From: Coraliomargarita algicola
GTDB taxonomy: Bacteria; Verrucomicrobiota; Verrucomicrobiia; Opitutales; Coraliomargaritaceae
Reading direction: 5' to 3'
NCBI RefSeq assembly: GCF_033878955.1
Contig: NZ_CP138858.1
Span: 372,001-436,000 of the forward strand
DNA length: 64,000 bases
The notes under the pieces are model-generated. The model made no database searches, was not told where the DNA came from, and was given only the letters and a program-made list of their open reading frames with translations. A program made the position numbers and the translations under genes. Shown piece by piece: positions 52,931 to 62,120 of this stretch (within the stretch, counting starts at the first letter, position 1; each line of letters opens with the position of its first letter).

Positions 52931-53743
52931 ATGGAAGATTTATACATTCAAAGTCGTCAAAACGAGCAGGTCAAAAACCTGGTAAAATTGCGCGAACGCA
53001 AGCACCGGGACCGCCAGTCACGCTTTCTGGTGGAAGGGCTGCGTGAAATCGGCCATGCACTCGAAGCAGGCTTTGAAATCACCCACCTCTATTATTGCAC
53101 GGACTTTTTTCCCAGTGAGGCACATGCTCGCTTCATTCGCGAACAAAGAGAATTGGGCGCTTTCCCCTTAATCGGCATGAGCCCGGATGCCTTCACAAAA
53201 GCTTCTCACCGTGAAGGTCCCGACGGTCTGACGGCGATTGCGATACAACAGAACAACGTTTTGTCCGACTTCAAGGTGAGCGAGCAGCCCTTATTGTTGG
53301 TATTGGAAGGCATTGAAAAACCGGGGAATCTGGGCGCCATTCTTCGCAGCGCAGATGGTGCGGGGGTGGATGCCGTCGTGCTCGTGGACTGTGTGCTGGA
53401 TTTATACAATCCGAACGCAATCCGCTCTTCCCAAGGTCTGCTCTTTGCCCTACCGATCGTCTCGACCGATCGTGCATCGCTTTCGCAGTGGTTAGACGAG
53501 CACCAGATTCTCTGTTGTGCCACCACGCCCGACACCCAAGAATTGCACTGGGACATTAACTATCGACAAAGCATCGCAATTTTTATGGGCAGCGAAAGCG
53601 ACGGCCTGCAACCCTATTGGCTCGAGCAAGCGGCTCACAAAATCCGCATTCCCATGGCAGGCCAAGCCGACTCGCTCAACGTTGCCGCAGCTGCGGCCGT
53701 CTGCTTGTATGAAGCCAGAAGACAGCGTGCGCAGATGATTTAA
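52931..53743 (+). CDS. SpoU/TrmH-family RNA 2'-O-methyltransferase
   Basis: About 270 residues. An N-terminal RNA-binding part (NLVKLRERKHRDRQSRFLVEGLREI) precedes the SPOUT knot with motif 1 GNLGAILRSADGAG (Asn, Arg), motif 2 IFMGSESDGL and motif 3 IPMAGQADSLNVAAAAAV. It transfers methyl to a ribose 2'-OH of rRNA or tRNA. The ATG at 52931 is chosen since it leaves 61 bp to the divergent RumA gene and has AGGA upstream; an ATG at 52874 is in frame. Confidence 0.9.
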   Translation: MEDLYIQSRQNEQVKNLVKLRERKHRDRQSRFLVEGLREIGHALEAGFEITHLYYCTDFFPSEAHARFIREQRELGAFPLIGMSPDAFTKASHREGPDGLTAIAIQQNNVLSDFKVSEQPLLLVLEGIEKPGNLGAILRSADGAGVDAVVLVDCVLDLYNPNAIRSSQGLLFALPIVSTDRASLSQWLDEHQILCCATTPDTQELHWDINYRQSIAIFMGSESDGLQPYWLEQAAHKIRIPMAGQADSLNVAAAAAVCLYEARRQRAQMI

Positions 53744-53764
53744 CCAAGAAAGAGTCAGAGCCGA

Positions 53765-54697
53765 TCAGTCATTCGGCGCAGTCTCGACGGAAAACGGCTC
53801 TGCTAAATCGAGATAAACCATGCGGTGATCGCTGCCTGAAAGGGCTCCGGGGCTATCCACAATTTGGGCGCGTCCAGCTTTTATGCGAGACATCATATTG
53901 GGCGAAGCGATAAACCCGTCCACGGACTCGTAGCGCGCTTCTTTATCGTAATAATAAGTCCATTCTTCCCCACGGCTGTCAGCGGCAGGCACTAAACTGC
54001 CGATCTCCAGATTTCCGCGACGATAAAAGCGGCGCAGGGGCGCACTGGCGGGATGATCGTTGAAATCGCCTACAATGAGGAAATTACTTCGATTACTTTC
54101 GTAAGTGCGCTCGATCACTCGATTGCGGCATGCCTCGGCCTCACGAACCCGGCGCATTTCTGAGTTCTCATCAGCTTTGACATCTGTGTAACGGCTTTTC
54201 AGATGCAAGGCAAACAGCTGAAAGCGCTCACCGCCACCGAGTTCAAATGTCATCTCTAACATGCCGCGTTTCACCAGCTCCCGGGTTTCAATGTATTTAA
54301 AGCTCAGATCGCTGTGCTTAACGACTGACTGGGGCGCTCGTTTCGACAATACCGCGACATGGCGATCCGGATCGGCCCCTTGCATATGAACGGCATATTC
54401 AAAATGCATCCCTTCACGGGCCAGGTCGGCGCGCAGCTCCTCGAGGAAGTCCAGTGGTCCCATTTCTTGCAAAACCAATACATCGGGCGACACATCTTTA
54501 ATAATTTGTCGGACAATTGCTTTTTCTCCCTCTGGTTTTGGATACGAAGGACGCCAACGAGCCCCGACATGGCGATCCATGACGAGATAATTATTCAGAT
54601 TATAAGTCGCGATGCGTAACTCCTCCCCCGCCGACACGATCGAGCACAAAGTCAGAAGGACCATGCCGACAAAGTGATAACGAAGGATTCGTTGCAT
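53765..54697 (-). CDS. Secreted endonuclease/exonuclease/phosphatase-family protein
   Basis: A signal peptide (MQRILRYHFVGMVLLTLCSIVSAG) precedes the EEP fold: LRIATYNLNNYLV, VLVLQEMG (metal-binding Glu), LFALHLKSR, VGDFNDHP and SGSDHRMVYL (His). The catalytic set E, D, N, H is intact. The family includes DNases, sphingomyelinases and lipid phosphatases; the substrate is unknown. It is exported, and downstream of the Ste24-type protease gene by 17 bp on the same strand. Confidence 0.85.
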   Translation of the reverse strand: MQRILRYHFVGMVLLTLCSIVSAGEELRIATYNLNNYLVMDRHVGARWRPSYPKPEGEKAIVRQIIKDVSPDVLVLQEMGPLDFLEELRADLAREGMHFEYAVHMQGADPDRHVAVLSKRAPQSVVKHSDLSFKYIETRELVKRGMLEMTFELGGGERFQLFALHLKSRYTDVKADENSEMRRVREAEACRNRVIERTYESNRSNFLIVGDFNDHPASAPLRRFYRRGNLEIGSLVPAADSRGEEWTYYYDKEARYESVDGFIASPNMMSRIKAGRAQIVDSPGALSGSDHRMVYLDLAEPFSVETAPND

Positions 54698-54714
54698 AAT
54701 TGGGGGATTAATCG

Positions 54715-55974
54715 CTATGATTGGACGCGCAATGAGCTCTCACGCTCGACCAGTGTGGGGTGTGAATAATGAAAACTGCTATAAATCGGGTGCGGCGTCA
54801 AATTACTTAAATTTTCTTTATGTAATTTGCGTAAGGCCTGAGATAGTGGCGCGTAGCTCCCCATCGCGTCACGGGCGAAGGCGTCGGCCTCATACTCATG
54901 CTTACGTGATAAACGACTGGATAAGGGGGACAACCAGAAGGTGACCAGCCCGCTTAACAACATAAATAAGAGTAAGACGGGGACGATCCCGATTTGCCCT
55001 TCCTGCGCGGCACTAAAGTGAAATGCTTGCACAAACCAATCGGCATTTGCCAGCCAGCCCAAGACTGCAAACATGCCGAACGAGGTCAGCGCGGCCATCG
55101 CCATCATCTTGGGAATATGCCCTAGCTTATAGTGTCCGATCTCGTGTGCTAGCACGGCTTCCAATTCATCGGGCTCCATTTGCTCAATTAAGGTATCGTA
55201 TAAAACGATGCGACGAAATCGGCCAAAACCTGAGAAAAATGCGTTCGAGTGTCCCGAGCGCTTACTGCCATCTAATACAAGAATGGTTTGCGCCTTGAAT
55301 CCAGTGCGATCTGCCAGCGCGAAGAGTCGTGTCTTTAAATCCCCCTCTTCCATCGGCTCCAATTTATTGAATAGTGGCATGATGAACATGGGATAGGCCA
55401 CCACCATAACCAGTTGAAACAGGAAAAAGACTGCAAAGCCCCACACCCACCAAAGTGCACCCGCACTGCTCACGAGATAAATCAGCAAAGCCAATAAGGG
55501 GTAACCGATGGCAAACCCCAGGATGGTGCCCTTAATCTTATCGATGATCCACAGCTTTTTCGTGCTTTTGTTGAAACCAAATCGCTCTTCCAAGTGAAAA
55601 GTGCTCCAATAATCAAATGGCATCGATGGGATGCCCAGCACCAGCCCGACCAAGAATAATACCAAGGCTTGCCCCCAGATCCCATAACCGAACCAAGCGC
55701 TAAATAGCTCGTAAAACCAAGGTAATATCCCGAGCAATAAAACCAGCGCTAGCACGGCAGCGTCGTACAAATCACTCACGATGCCGAAGCGAGTCTTAGC
55801 AGCGGTGTATTCAATCGACTTTTGATACGTGGGCAAATCGATGAAATCACGAAAGCTCTCAGGCACTTCACCCGCGCGTGCTTGTGCATAGCGCACATTG
55901 AGCAAGTCGAGCACGATGCCAGTGCCTAGCTTTAAGACCAGCAGGATGACGAAAACAACTAAAACTGTGTTCAT
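54715..55974 (-). CDS. Ste24/HtpX-type M48 integral membrane zinc protease
   Basis: A 419-residue protein with about seven membrane helices. The zinc motif is HEIGHYKLGHI (HExxH) with the third ligand in the conserved YEADAFA Glu region downstream. The layout (N-terminal helices, FWSTFHLEERFGFN-type loop FDYWSTFHLEERFGFNK, DGSKRSGHSNAFFSGFGR) is that of CAAX prenyl protease 1. Bacteria lack CAAX proteins, so it probably degrades membrane or translocon-stalled proteins. It is followed by the EEP gene. Confidence 0.9.
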   Translation of the reverse strand: MNTVLVVFVILLVLKLGTGIVLDLLNVRYAQARAGEVPESFRDFIDLPTYQKSIEYTAAKTRFGIVSDLYDAAVLALVLLLGILPWFYELFSAWFGYGIWGQALVLFLVGLVLGIPSMPFDYWSTFHLEERFGFNKSTKKLWIIDKIKGTILGFAIGYPLLALLIYLVSSAGALWWVWGFAVFFLFQLVMVVAYPMFIMPLFNKLEPMEEGDLKTRLFALADRTGFKAQTILVLDGSKRSGHSNAFFSGFGRFRRIVLYDTLIEQMEPDELEAVLAHEIGHYKLGHIPKMMAMAALTSFGMFAVLGWLANADWFVQAFHFSAAQEGQIGIVPVLLLFMLLSGLVTFWLSPLSSRLSRKHEYEADAFARDAMGSYAPLSQALRKLHKENLSNLTPHPIYSSFHYSHPTLVERESSLRVQS

Positions 55975-55983
55975 ATCTCTCGG

Positions 55984-56349
55984 CTACAAGCTCACTTCAC
56001 TGGCATCCTTCCAGAGCTGGTCCAGACGATAAAAATCGCGCATCTCACTGGTCTGCAAGTGGATCATGAAATCAAATGCATCCACGACCAGCCAGCCACT
56101 GCCGATCTCGCGATCCTGCCCCAGCAATTGCACGCCCGCTTCTTTGAGCGCCTGATCGAGTCCGTTTTTAAGTGCTTTTACGTGTGGATCGGATGTGCCG
56201 GTCGCAATGATGATATAGTCCGTGATCGAGGACTTGCCCCGCACATCGAGTACGCGAATCGCTTCTCCCTTTTTATCTTCAATGGCTGCGACGGCGCAAC
56301 GCATCTCTTCTAGAGTGCGATCTTCCTGTTTACTTAAGTCTTTGGTCAT
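55984..56349 (-). CDS. rsfS: Ribosomal silencing factor RsfS
   Basis: A 121-residue protein that binds ribosomal protein uL14 and blocks 30S-50S joining when nutrients are low. DVRGKSSITDYIIIATGTSDPHVKAL and GSGWLVVDAFDFMIHLQTSEMRDFYRLDQLW are the family core. It lies 17 bp downstream of nadD, the usual bacterial arrangement. Confidence 0.94.
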   Translation of the reverse strand: MTKDLSKQEDRTLEEMRCAVAAIEDKKGEAIRVLDVRGKSSITDYIIIATGTSDPHVKALKNGLDQALKEAGVQLLGQDREIGSGWLVVDAFDFMIHLQTSEMRDFYRLDQLWKDASEVSL

Positions 56350-56366
56350 AGTATCGTTAATATTTG

Positions 56367-56975
56367 CTACTGGGTATAGAGCCCGTGCGAGGAAATGAAA
56401 GCCTCAACTGATGCAGGCAGTAAGTCTTCCGTGGTACGGCCTGCGGCGAGTCGTACACGGATACCGCTAGAGCTGTGCGCCATCAAAGGAGCCTCAATAG
56501 CAATATATTTCAAGCCTGGGACGGCAGATGTGGCGATCGTATGTCCAGGCCGGCGCAGCACCGCGAAAGTTAATCGCCTGGCGATTTCTTCGATCTGATG
56601 CCACTTTGGCAGTAGCTCAAATTGATCCGCCCCGATGATCCAATAGAGCTGCGTGTCCGGCTGCTTCGAACAAAATGCGCGCACCGTGTCGATGGTATAG
56701 CTGGTGCCCCCCCGCTCAATCTCACTGGTGTCGACTGCGAAGCGTGACTCCTCAGCGGTGGCTAAACGTAGCATTTCGATGCGCTGCGCGTCGCTTGCTG
56801 TGGTCGTATTGGTTTTGAGTGGCGACTGCGCAGCGGGTATAAAGATGACCTGATCCAACTGCAAATGTTCGAGTGCCGACCGTGCCACGTGTAAGTGAGC
56901 ACAGTGCACAGGGTCAAAACTACCGCCATAGAGTGCGACAGCTTTGAGGGGAGACGATAATTCAGTCGGTTTCAT
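56367..56975 (-). CDS. nadD: Nicotinate-mononucleotide adenylyltransferase
   Basis: About 202 residues from MKPTELS. The nucleotidyltransferase HxGH-type motif GGSFDPVHCAHLHVA and the C-terminal SSSGIRVRLAAG (ISSTxIR form) are intact. It adds AMP to nicotinate mononucleotide in NAD synthesis. The ATG is chosen since the family begins near VALYGGSFDP. It leads the nadD-rsfS pair and is divergent from exoD. Confidence 0.93.
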   Translation of the reverse strand: MKPTELSSPLKAVALYGGSFDPVHCAHLHVARSALEHLQLDQVIFIPAAQSPLKTNTTTASDAQRIEMLRLATAEESRFAVDTSEIERGGTSYTIDTVRAFCSKQPDTQLYWIIGADQFELLPKWHQIEEIARRLTFAVLRRPGHTIATSAVPGLKYIAIEAPLMAHSSSGIRVRLAAGRTTEDLLPASVEAFISSHGLYTQ

Positions 56976-57043
56976 GGTTGCGCAGTAACTTGAAGTCGGC
57001 ATTAAGAATCAAGCCAGTTTCCTACCTATCCGACGAACCGCAA

Positions 57044-57706
57044 ATGCAAACAGCAAACGAAGTCCCGCCACACCTTTCTCTTGGAGATACTTTAACACAA
57101 CTCTTGGCCACCGACGATGAGCGCGGGCTGTCGATCAATGAGATTACCAGCGCGGTGGCCGAAAAGGGCTTTGGACTGGTGTTGATCATCTTGTCATTGC
57201 CCAGTGCCCTGCCCGTTCCCGCGCCAGGCTATAGCACACCCTTTGGGATTGTGATCGCTTTGATTGCCTTGCAAATGATGAGTGGTCGCGTGGCCGTATG
57301 GCTCCCCAAGAAACTGGGTGCCATACGTATTAAACCCAGCGTTGCCAATACCATGCTCGGCAGTGCATCCAAGTTTCTAAAGATGATAGAGCGCTTTATA
57401 CGCCCACGGCAAAGATGGATCCGTGGGCGCGCAGGTCAGAGTGGCCTCGCAATCGTCATTTTTATCATGGCCTGCTTGATGATGCTACCGATCCCCCTGA
57501 CCAATACCTTTCCTGCCATGGTCATCTTTATGATCGGAGTGGGCCTCGCGGAAGAAGATGGCTTACTCGCGATGGCAGCCTTCGCAGTCGGCTGTTGCGC
57601 CGTGCTATTGTACGTTGGCGTGATCTACGTCGTTCTGACCCAAGGTCCCGAAGCGATTGAGCATATCAAAAATGGCATCAAATCACTGCTCGGCATGGGC
57701 GAATAA
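57044..57706 (+). CDS. ExoD-family membrane protein
   Basis: About 220 residues with four hydrophobic segments (GLVLIILSLPSALPVPAPGYS, FGIVIALIALQMM, IVIFIMACLMMLPIPLTNTFP, CCAVLLYVGVIYVVL). The conserved LPVPAPG and PIPLTN motifs are those of ExoD, a family first tied to exopolysaccharide production and stress resistance in rhizobia. The real function is unclear. An in-frame ATG 66 bp upstream would overlap nadD; the second ATG is chosen. Confidence 0.85.
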   Translation: MQTANEVPPHLSLGDTLTQLLATDDERGLSINEITSAVAEKGFGLVLIILSLPSALPVPAPGYSTPFGIVIALIALQMMSGRVAVWLPKKLGAIRIKPSVANTMLGSASKFLKMIERFIRPRQRWIRGRAGQSGLAIVIFIMACLMMLPIPLTNTFPAMVIFMIGVGLAEEDGLLAMAAFAVGCCAVLLYVGVIYVVLTQGPEAIEHIKNGIKSLLGMGE

Positions 57707-57740
57707 GCGGCGTAGAGAACTCGCGCGGGCGAGGTCTGGG

Positions 57741-57782
57741 GAACATCGAACATCCAACGTCCAACATCGAATGTTGAATCGT
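57741..57782 (+). repeat. 7-bp tandem array (GAACATC type)
   Basis: Six heptamers: GAACATC, GAACATC, CAACGTC, CAACATC, GAATGTT and GAATCGT. Same unit as the left arm at 10163-10204 but with no gene enclosed. It lies 35 bp after the exoD stop codon. Confidence 0.7.
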
Positions 57783-57793
57783 CTATCCGCGCA

Positions 57794-57811
57794 GACGCGA
57801 CTGGCGTCGCA
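57794..57811 (-). repeat. Inverted partial copy of the 44-bp repeat
   Basis: GACGCGACTGGCGTCGCA is the reverse complement of the dyad-containing 18-mer in both 44-bp repeats near 7.1 kb. It sits just past a 7-bp array, as do the other copies, so the two repeat types are associated. Confidence 0.6.
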
Positions 57812-57833
57812 TTGATTCACGGAAGTGACCGAG

Positions 57834-59594
57834 CTAGGCCAGATCACCCAAGGCTTTTTGACGGAAGGCTTCAAGCTTTTGCACGATATCGGTCGATTCG
57901 CCGAGTTGCATGACTTCCGCCACCAGTGCTTCAGCGTCAGACTTTGTAATGTGACGGATGAAATATTTGACCTCTGGCAATAGGCTCGAAGTGAGGCTTA
58001 AAGAGGTGGCCCCCATGCCTAGCAGCAAGCCGGCAAAGATCGGGTCACCCGCAATTTCGCCACAAATACTGATGGGCGTGTTGGCTGCATTCGCACCATC
58101 GATGATGGCTTTCAGCGTGCGCAAGACCGCAGGGTGCGCCGGGTCATACAGGTGGGCAACTTGGTCGTTCAAGCGATCCACTGCGATCAGATACTGAATC
58201 AAATCGTTGGTACCAATACTGAGAAAGTCGGTTTCAGCTGCGAGCAAGTCGATAATGACCGCGGCGCTGGGCACTTCAACCATCGCGCCGACTTCGATAC
58301 CTTCATCGAACGCTTCGCCTGCGTCTCGCAGCTCTTGCTTGACTGACTCCAGCATACGGTTGGCCATGCGCAACTCGTTCATACCACTGATCATGGGATA
58401 CATGATCTTCGCGTTGCCATGTGCACTCGCGCGGAGGATCGCCCGCAATTGAGTGGCAAATATGGCTTCATTGCCCAAGCAGAAACGAATCGCCCGGAAG
58501 CCCATAAAGGAATTGTCGTCCTTTACATTATCGTCGCCAATCGTCTTGTCCCCACCGACATCCAGTGTGCGGATGATAACTGGGTCCTCGCCCGCAGCTT
58601 CGACCACGGCACGGTAAGCATCATATTGTACCGATTCGGGTGGATAGCCGTGATGACGCAGAAATATGCCCTCGGTGCGGAATAATCCGACACCTTCCGC
58701 ATGCATCTGCTTAACTTGCTCCATTTCTTGAACGCCTTCGACATTGGCCATCAACGAAATTGACGCTCCATCCAAGGTGACTGCGGGTTCTGCGATAAAT
58801 GAGCTAAAAGTATCGTCACGTTTTTGACGCTCAGATGCGAGTTTACCGTATTTGTAAAGGCGATCTTCCGTGGGGTTGATCACGATGATTCCATCATGGC
58901 CATCCACCAAAATATGGTCACCACTCACAATACGCTTAGTGGCATCATGTGTGCCCACGACTGCGGGAATCCGCAGTGAACGCGCCATAATCACGGAGTG
59001 ACTGGTCTTCCCGCCTGCATCAGTGACAAAGCCTAACAGCTTATTGCGATCTAAATCGGCAGCGTCTGAAGGCGAAATATCTTCAGAAACAATCACACTT
59101 TCGGCCGCCAATTGCCCCAGATTGACTTTTTGCATGCCAATCAAGTTGTGCAAGAGTCGACGGGAGACATCTCCGATATCGGAAACACGCTCGCGCAAAT
59201 ATTCATCCTCCATCGAACGGAAGAATGAGATATATCGCTGTGCCACGTTATTGTAGCAGAACTCAATATTCTTTTGCGTGCTTTGTAATTCCGCCGTGAC
59301 TTCATCCAGCAGGGCGTTGTCTTCCAGCACCAGCAAGTGTGCATCAAAAATCCGTGCTTCGCCCTCCCCTAAAGATTTGGCGATTTGATCGCGAACTTCT
59401 GTAATTTCCGCGCGCGTCTCCAGAATTGCTTTATCAAAGCGTTCCAGCTCGGACGTAATTTTATCCGCAGCAATGTCGTAGCAAGGCACGTCCAACTGTT
59501 TTTGCAGATAAACGACCGCACGGCCGTGTGCCACGCCGGGAGACGCAGCGATGCCTTCGAGTATTATCTCTTCTTTAGTATGGGGATCGGTCAC
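57834..59594 (-). CDS. ptsI: PTS enzyme I (phosphoenolpyruvate-protein phosphotransferase)
   Basis: A 586-residue enzyme that passes phosphate from PEP to HPr. Active-site His199 in AGGKTSHSVIMARSLRIPAVVG, the PEP-binding barrel with VGLFRTEGIFLRH, TLDVGGDK, and the C-terminal catalytic Cys in ISICGEIAGDP. N-terminal HPr-binding helices are complete. The HPr gene and sugar-specific subunits are not in the window, so it may serve a regulatory PTS. Confidence 0.94.
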   Translation of the reverse strand: MTDPHTKEEIILEGIAASPGVAHGRAVVYLQKQLDVPCYDIAADKITSELERFDKAILETRAEITEVRDQIAKSLGEGEARIFDAHLLVLEDNALLDEVTAELQSTQKNIEFCYNNVAQRYISFFRSMEDEYLRERVSDIGDVSRRLLHNLIGMQKVNLGQLAAESVIVSEDISPSDAADLDRNKLLGFVTDAGGKTSHSVIMARSLRIPAVVGTHDATKRIVSGDHILVDGHDGIIVINPTEDRLYKYGKLASERQKRDDTFSSFIAEPAVTLDGASISLMANVEGVQEMEQVKQMHAEGVGLFRTEGIFLRHHGYPPESVQYDAYRAVVEAAGEDPVIIRTLDVGGDKTIGDDNVKDDNSFMGFRAIRFCLGNEAIFATQLRAILRASAHGNAKIMYPMISGMNELRMANRMLESVKQELRDAGEAFDEGIEVGAMVEVPSAAVIIDLLAAETDFLSIGTNDLIQYLIAVDRLNDQVAHLYDPAHPAVLRTLKAIIDGANAANTPISICGEIAGDPIFAGLLLGMGATSLSLTSSLLPEVKYFIRHITKSDAEALVAEVMQLGESTDIVQKLEAFRQKALGDLA

Positions 59595-59646
59595 AAATAG
59601 AGTTGATCAAATTGAAGTTAGGGTCGCTTCGGACACGATCATCCAG

Positions 59647-60527
59647 TCAGCGGATTGAAGTTTCAATAAAAAATATACCTGAACCCAAAGCATTATGGCA
59701 AATACTTCGGATCGAGTCGGTTTCCGCCTCGTCCTTAGGTAATGCAAAACAACAACTTCCGCTACCACTCATCAGGCAGCGAATACCACGGGCACGCAGC
59801 TCATTGAGCAAGCAATGGATCGCCAAATATTTCTTCCCGACGACGGCCTCAAAGCTATTAAATAACAGTGAATCGGTCGATCGAGTCTCGCGAAACTGCT
59901 CGAGTCGCTCAGTTGCCTGCGCCTCGGGCTCATACCCGGCTGGCTGCGCCTGAATCAACTGCCGATAGGCCCAGGCGGTGTGAATGCCAAATTCCGGCTT
60001 AAACAAGATAACCGGCCGCCCCCGCAGACAGTCCGCAAGCTCTGGGGCGAGACTGTGGAGCACTTCACCGCGCCCCGACATTAGGGTGGGCTGCGCATCG
60101 ATAAAGAATGGACAGTCAGAACCCAAATCTGCTGCCAGCTCCAACAAAGCTTGCTGGCTTAAGCAGTCGTCAGTCAGCTGGTTCATTGCCGTCAGTGCGA
60201 CTGCGGCATTACTACTCCCCCGCCCAATCCGGCTCCCATCGGCACCTGTTTCTCCAGTTGAAACTCGAAATAAACCGCCTGCCCGCAACGGGCCCGAAAC
60301 GCTTGAGCGGCCTGAATAATTAGGTTCTGCTCTCCCGTCGGTACCAAGGGTTCGTTACAATTCAATTGGTCCTGAGGCCCCGTTATGAGGCGCACCTGTA
60401 AACTGTCGCCAAAGTCCAAGGCCACCACGACGGATGTAAGCGCATGAAAACCATCTCCACGCGGTCCATGGACCGAAAGCATGAGATTGATCTTTGCAGG
60501 CGACTTTAGGCTCACAGAATTCATCAT
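59647..60527 (-). CDS. ispE: 4-diphosphocytidyl-2-C-methyl-D-erythritol kinase with an apparent -1 frameshift
   Basis: GHMP kinase of the MEP isoprenoid pathway. The N-terminal frame begins MMNSVSLKSPAKINLMLSVHG (motif PAKINL) and reaches VPMGAGLGG, then leaves frame. The other frame takes over at GSSNAAVALTAMN, giving the complete ATP loop GAGLGGGSSNAA, then LGSDCPFFI and CLMSGSGSCCFAL. One base is missing in a run of five G (60217-60221). Restoring it gives about 294 residues, the normal length. ispE is essential where the pathway is used, so a sequence error is most likely. Confidence 0.88.
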
Positions 60528-60623
60528 AGTTGGCCGATTAAGAGCAGTCGATCTGCCAAGTGCCATGAAAATTTCCATTTTTGCACTTTGCCATTCTAGA
60601 AATTACTCCCCTAATCTGCCGCT

Positions 60624-61325
60624 ATGTCTAAATCAGCGCCTTGCCAACTCATTTTAGCACTCGATCTCGAAACTCGCGAGGAGGCCCTCGCCATGCTCGA
60701 TCGCCTGGGGGACTCACTGAAGTGGGTCAAGATCGGTCTCCAATTGTTCACCGCCTACGGCCCCGACTTTGTACGCGAAATCGCCGATCGTGGTTATAAG
60801 GTATTTCTGGACCTTAAACTACACGACATCCCCAATACCGTCGCCAAAGCGGTGCAAAGTATTGCAGCGCTACCAGTCGAGTTACTCACACTGCACGCCT
60901 GTGGCGGCGGCGAAATGCTGGAGTGGGCCAATCGGGCACGGGCCGACTATGCTCCGAATTTGAATCTGCTGGCAGTCACCGTGCTGACCTCTATGAACGA
61001 AGCGCAACTACGTGCGTTAAATGTAAACAATACGCCGGAAGAACAAGTGCTGCACTTGGCTGATATCACTCTCAAGTCTGGTGTCCAGGGCCTCGTTTGC
61101 TCTTCGCTGGAACTCGCACCGCTGCGCGCACGCTTCGGCAATGATCCAATCATCGTGACCCCCGGCATCCGTCCGGCTGGCAGCGCTGCCGACGAGCAAA
61201 AACGTATCATGACACCGGCCGCCGCAGCAGCCGCTGGCTCGAGTTATATTGTGGTGGGTCGACCAATCCTAAAGGCAAGTGATCCCGCTGCGGCAGCTCG
61301 CTCGATACAGGCCGACTTAGTTTAG
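60624..61325 (+). CDS. pyrF: Orotidine 5'-phosphate decarboxylase
   Basis: A 233-residue TIM-barrel enzyme, last step of UMP synthesis. LALDLETREEAL (Asp), WVKIGLQLF (Lys), the catalytic FLDLKLHDIPNTVAKA tetrad and VTPGIRPAG at the phosphate site are intact. It is divergent from ispE with about 97 bp between and 54 bp upstream of ispD. Confidence 0.95.
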   Translation: MSKSAPCQLILALDLETREEALAMLDRLGDSLKWVKIGLQLFTAYGPDFVREIADRGYKVFLDLKLHDIPNTVAKAVQSIAALPVELLTLHACGGGEMLEWANRARADYAPNLNLLAVTVLTSMNEAQLRALNVNNTPEEQVLHLADITLKSGVQGLVCSSLELAPLRARFGNDPIIVTPGIRPAGSAADEQKRIMTPAAAAAAGSSYIVVGRPILKASDPAAAARSIQADLV

Positions 61326-61379
61326 ACATTCACTGGCTGAGCCCAGCCGATCTACACACTCCGCGAATCCTATAAGCCC

Positions 61380-62096
61380 ATGGTCACCGCAATACTTCTC
61401 GCCGCTGGCAGCGGCCATCGCATGCAAGGACAAGTTGAAGACAAGATCTTGACCCGTCTGAATGGCAAACCCGCCTTCTACTACAGCCTGCAGGCCTTTA
61501 TGCAAGCTGGTGTGGTCGACGAGTATCTGGTGGTCTACCGGGACGAGGCGCAAAAGGCACAACTCACCGAAATCATCCAGCAATACGGGCTCCAACAGCT
61601 GAAAATTAATGGCGTTGCCGGTGGCCGTGAACGACAGGACTCAGTCATTCACGCGCTGAACGTCGTCAGCGATAAGTGCGAATATGTTTTTATTCACGAT
61701 TGCGCTCGCCCTTGTGTCACCAGCCAGTCAATCAAGTCGCTGCATCAGACAGTCGTCAGAGACAAAGCCGCTTGCCTCGCCCATCCAGTCGTGGATACCA
61801 TTAAACGTATTCCTCAGGCCAATGAAATTGAAAAGATCGAATTAGAGGACCTGGAGCGCAATCGACTTTGGGCGATGGAAACGCCGCAAGCCTTTCACTT
61901 TATAAGTATCCTCAAAGCCTATCAAAAGCTCTGCCAAGAAAAACTCAGTATCACCGATGACACCGCCGCCGCACAACTGGTCGGCCTAAAAACCACACTC
62001 GTGGCCAATGCCGTGCCCAACCCCAAGCTGACCACCCCCGGCGACATCGCCTACATCGAACACCTGCTCGCCTCGCACTCAATTCCCAACACCTAA
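61380..62096 (+). CDS. ispD: 2-C-methyl-D-erythritol 4-phosphate cytidylyltransferase
   Basis: A 238-residue enzyme, third step of the MEP pathway. The N-terminal nucleotide loop ILLAAGSGHRMQGQVEDK, VFIHDCARPCVT (metal-binding Asp), RLWAMETPQAF and ITDDTAAAQLVG are characteristic. It shares the pathway with ispE 0.9 kb away on the opposite strand. It is followed after 24 bp by the ABC-F gene. Confidence 0.94.
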   Translation: MVTAILLAAGSGHRMQGQVEDKILTRLNGKPAFYYSLQAFMQAGVVDEYLVVYRDEAQKAQLTEIIQQYGLQQLKINGVAGGRERQDSVIHALNVVSDKCEYVFIHDCARPCVTSQSIKSLHQTVVRDKAACLAHPVVDTIKRIPQANEIEKIELEDLERNRLWAMETPQAFHFISILKAYQKLCQEKLSITDDTAAAQLVGLKTTLVANAVPNPKLTTPGDIAYIEHLLASHSIPNT

Positions 62097-62117
62097 TTTC
62101 TAACTCCTAACTCCTAA
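62097..62117 (+). repeat. 7-bp tandem array (CTAACTC type)
   Basis: CTAACTC, CTAACTC, CTAA with a leading TTT. It begins directly after the ispD TAA and ends 3 bp before the GTG of the ABC-F gene, filling the whole spacer. Same period as the other arrays. Confidence 0.5.
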
Positions 62118-62120
62118 AAA

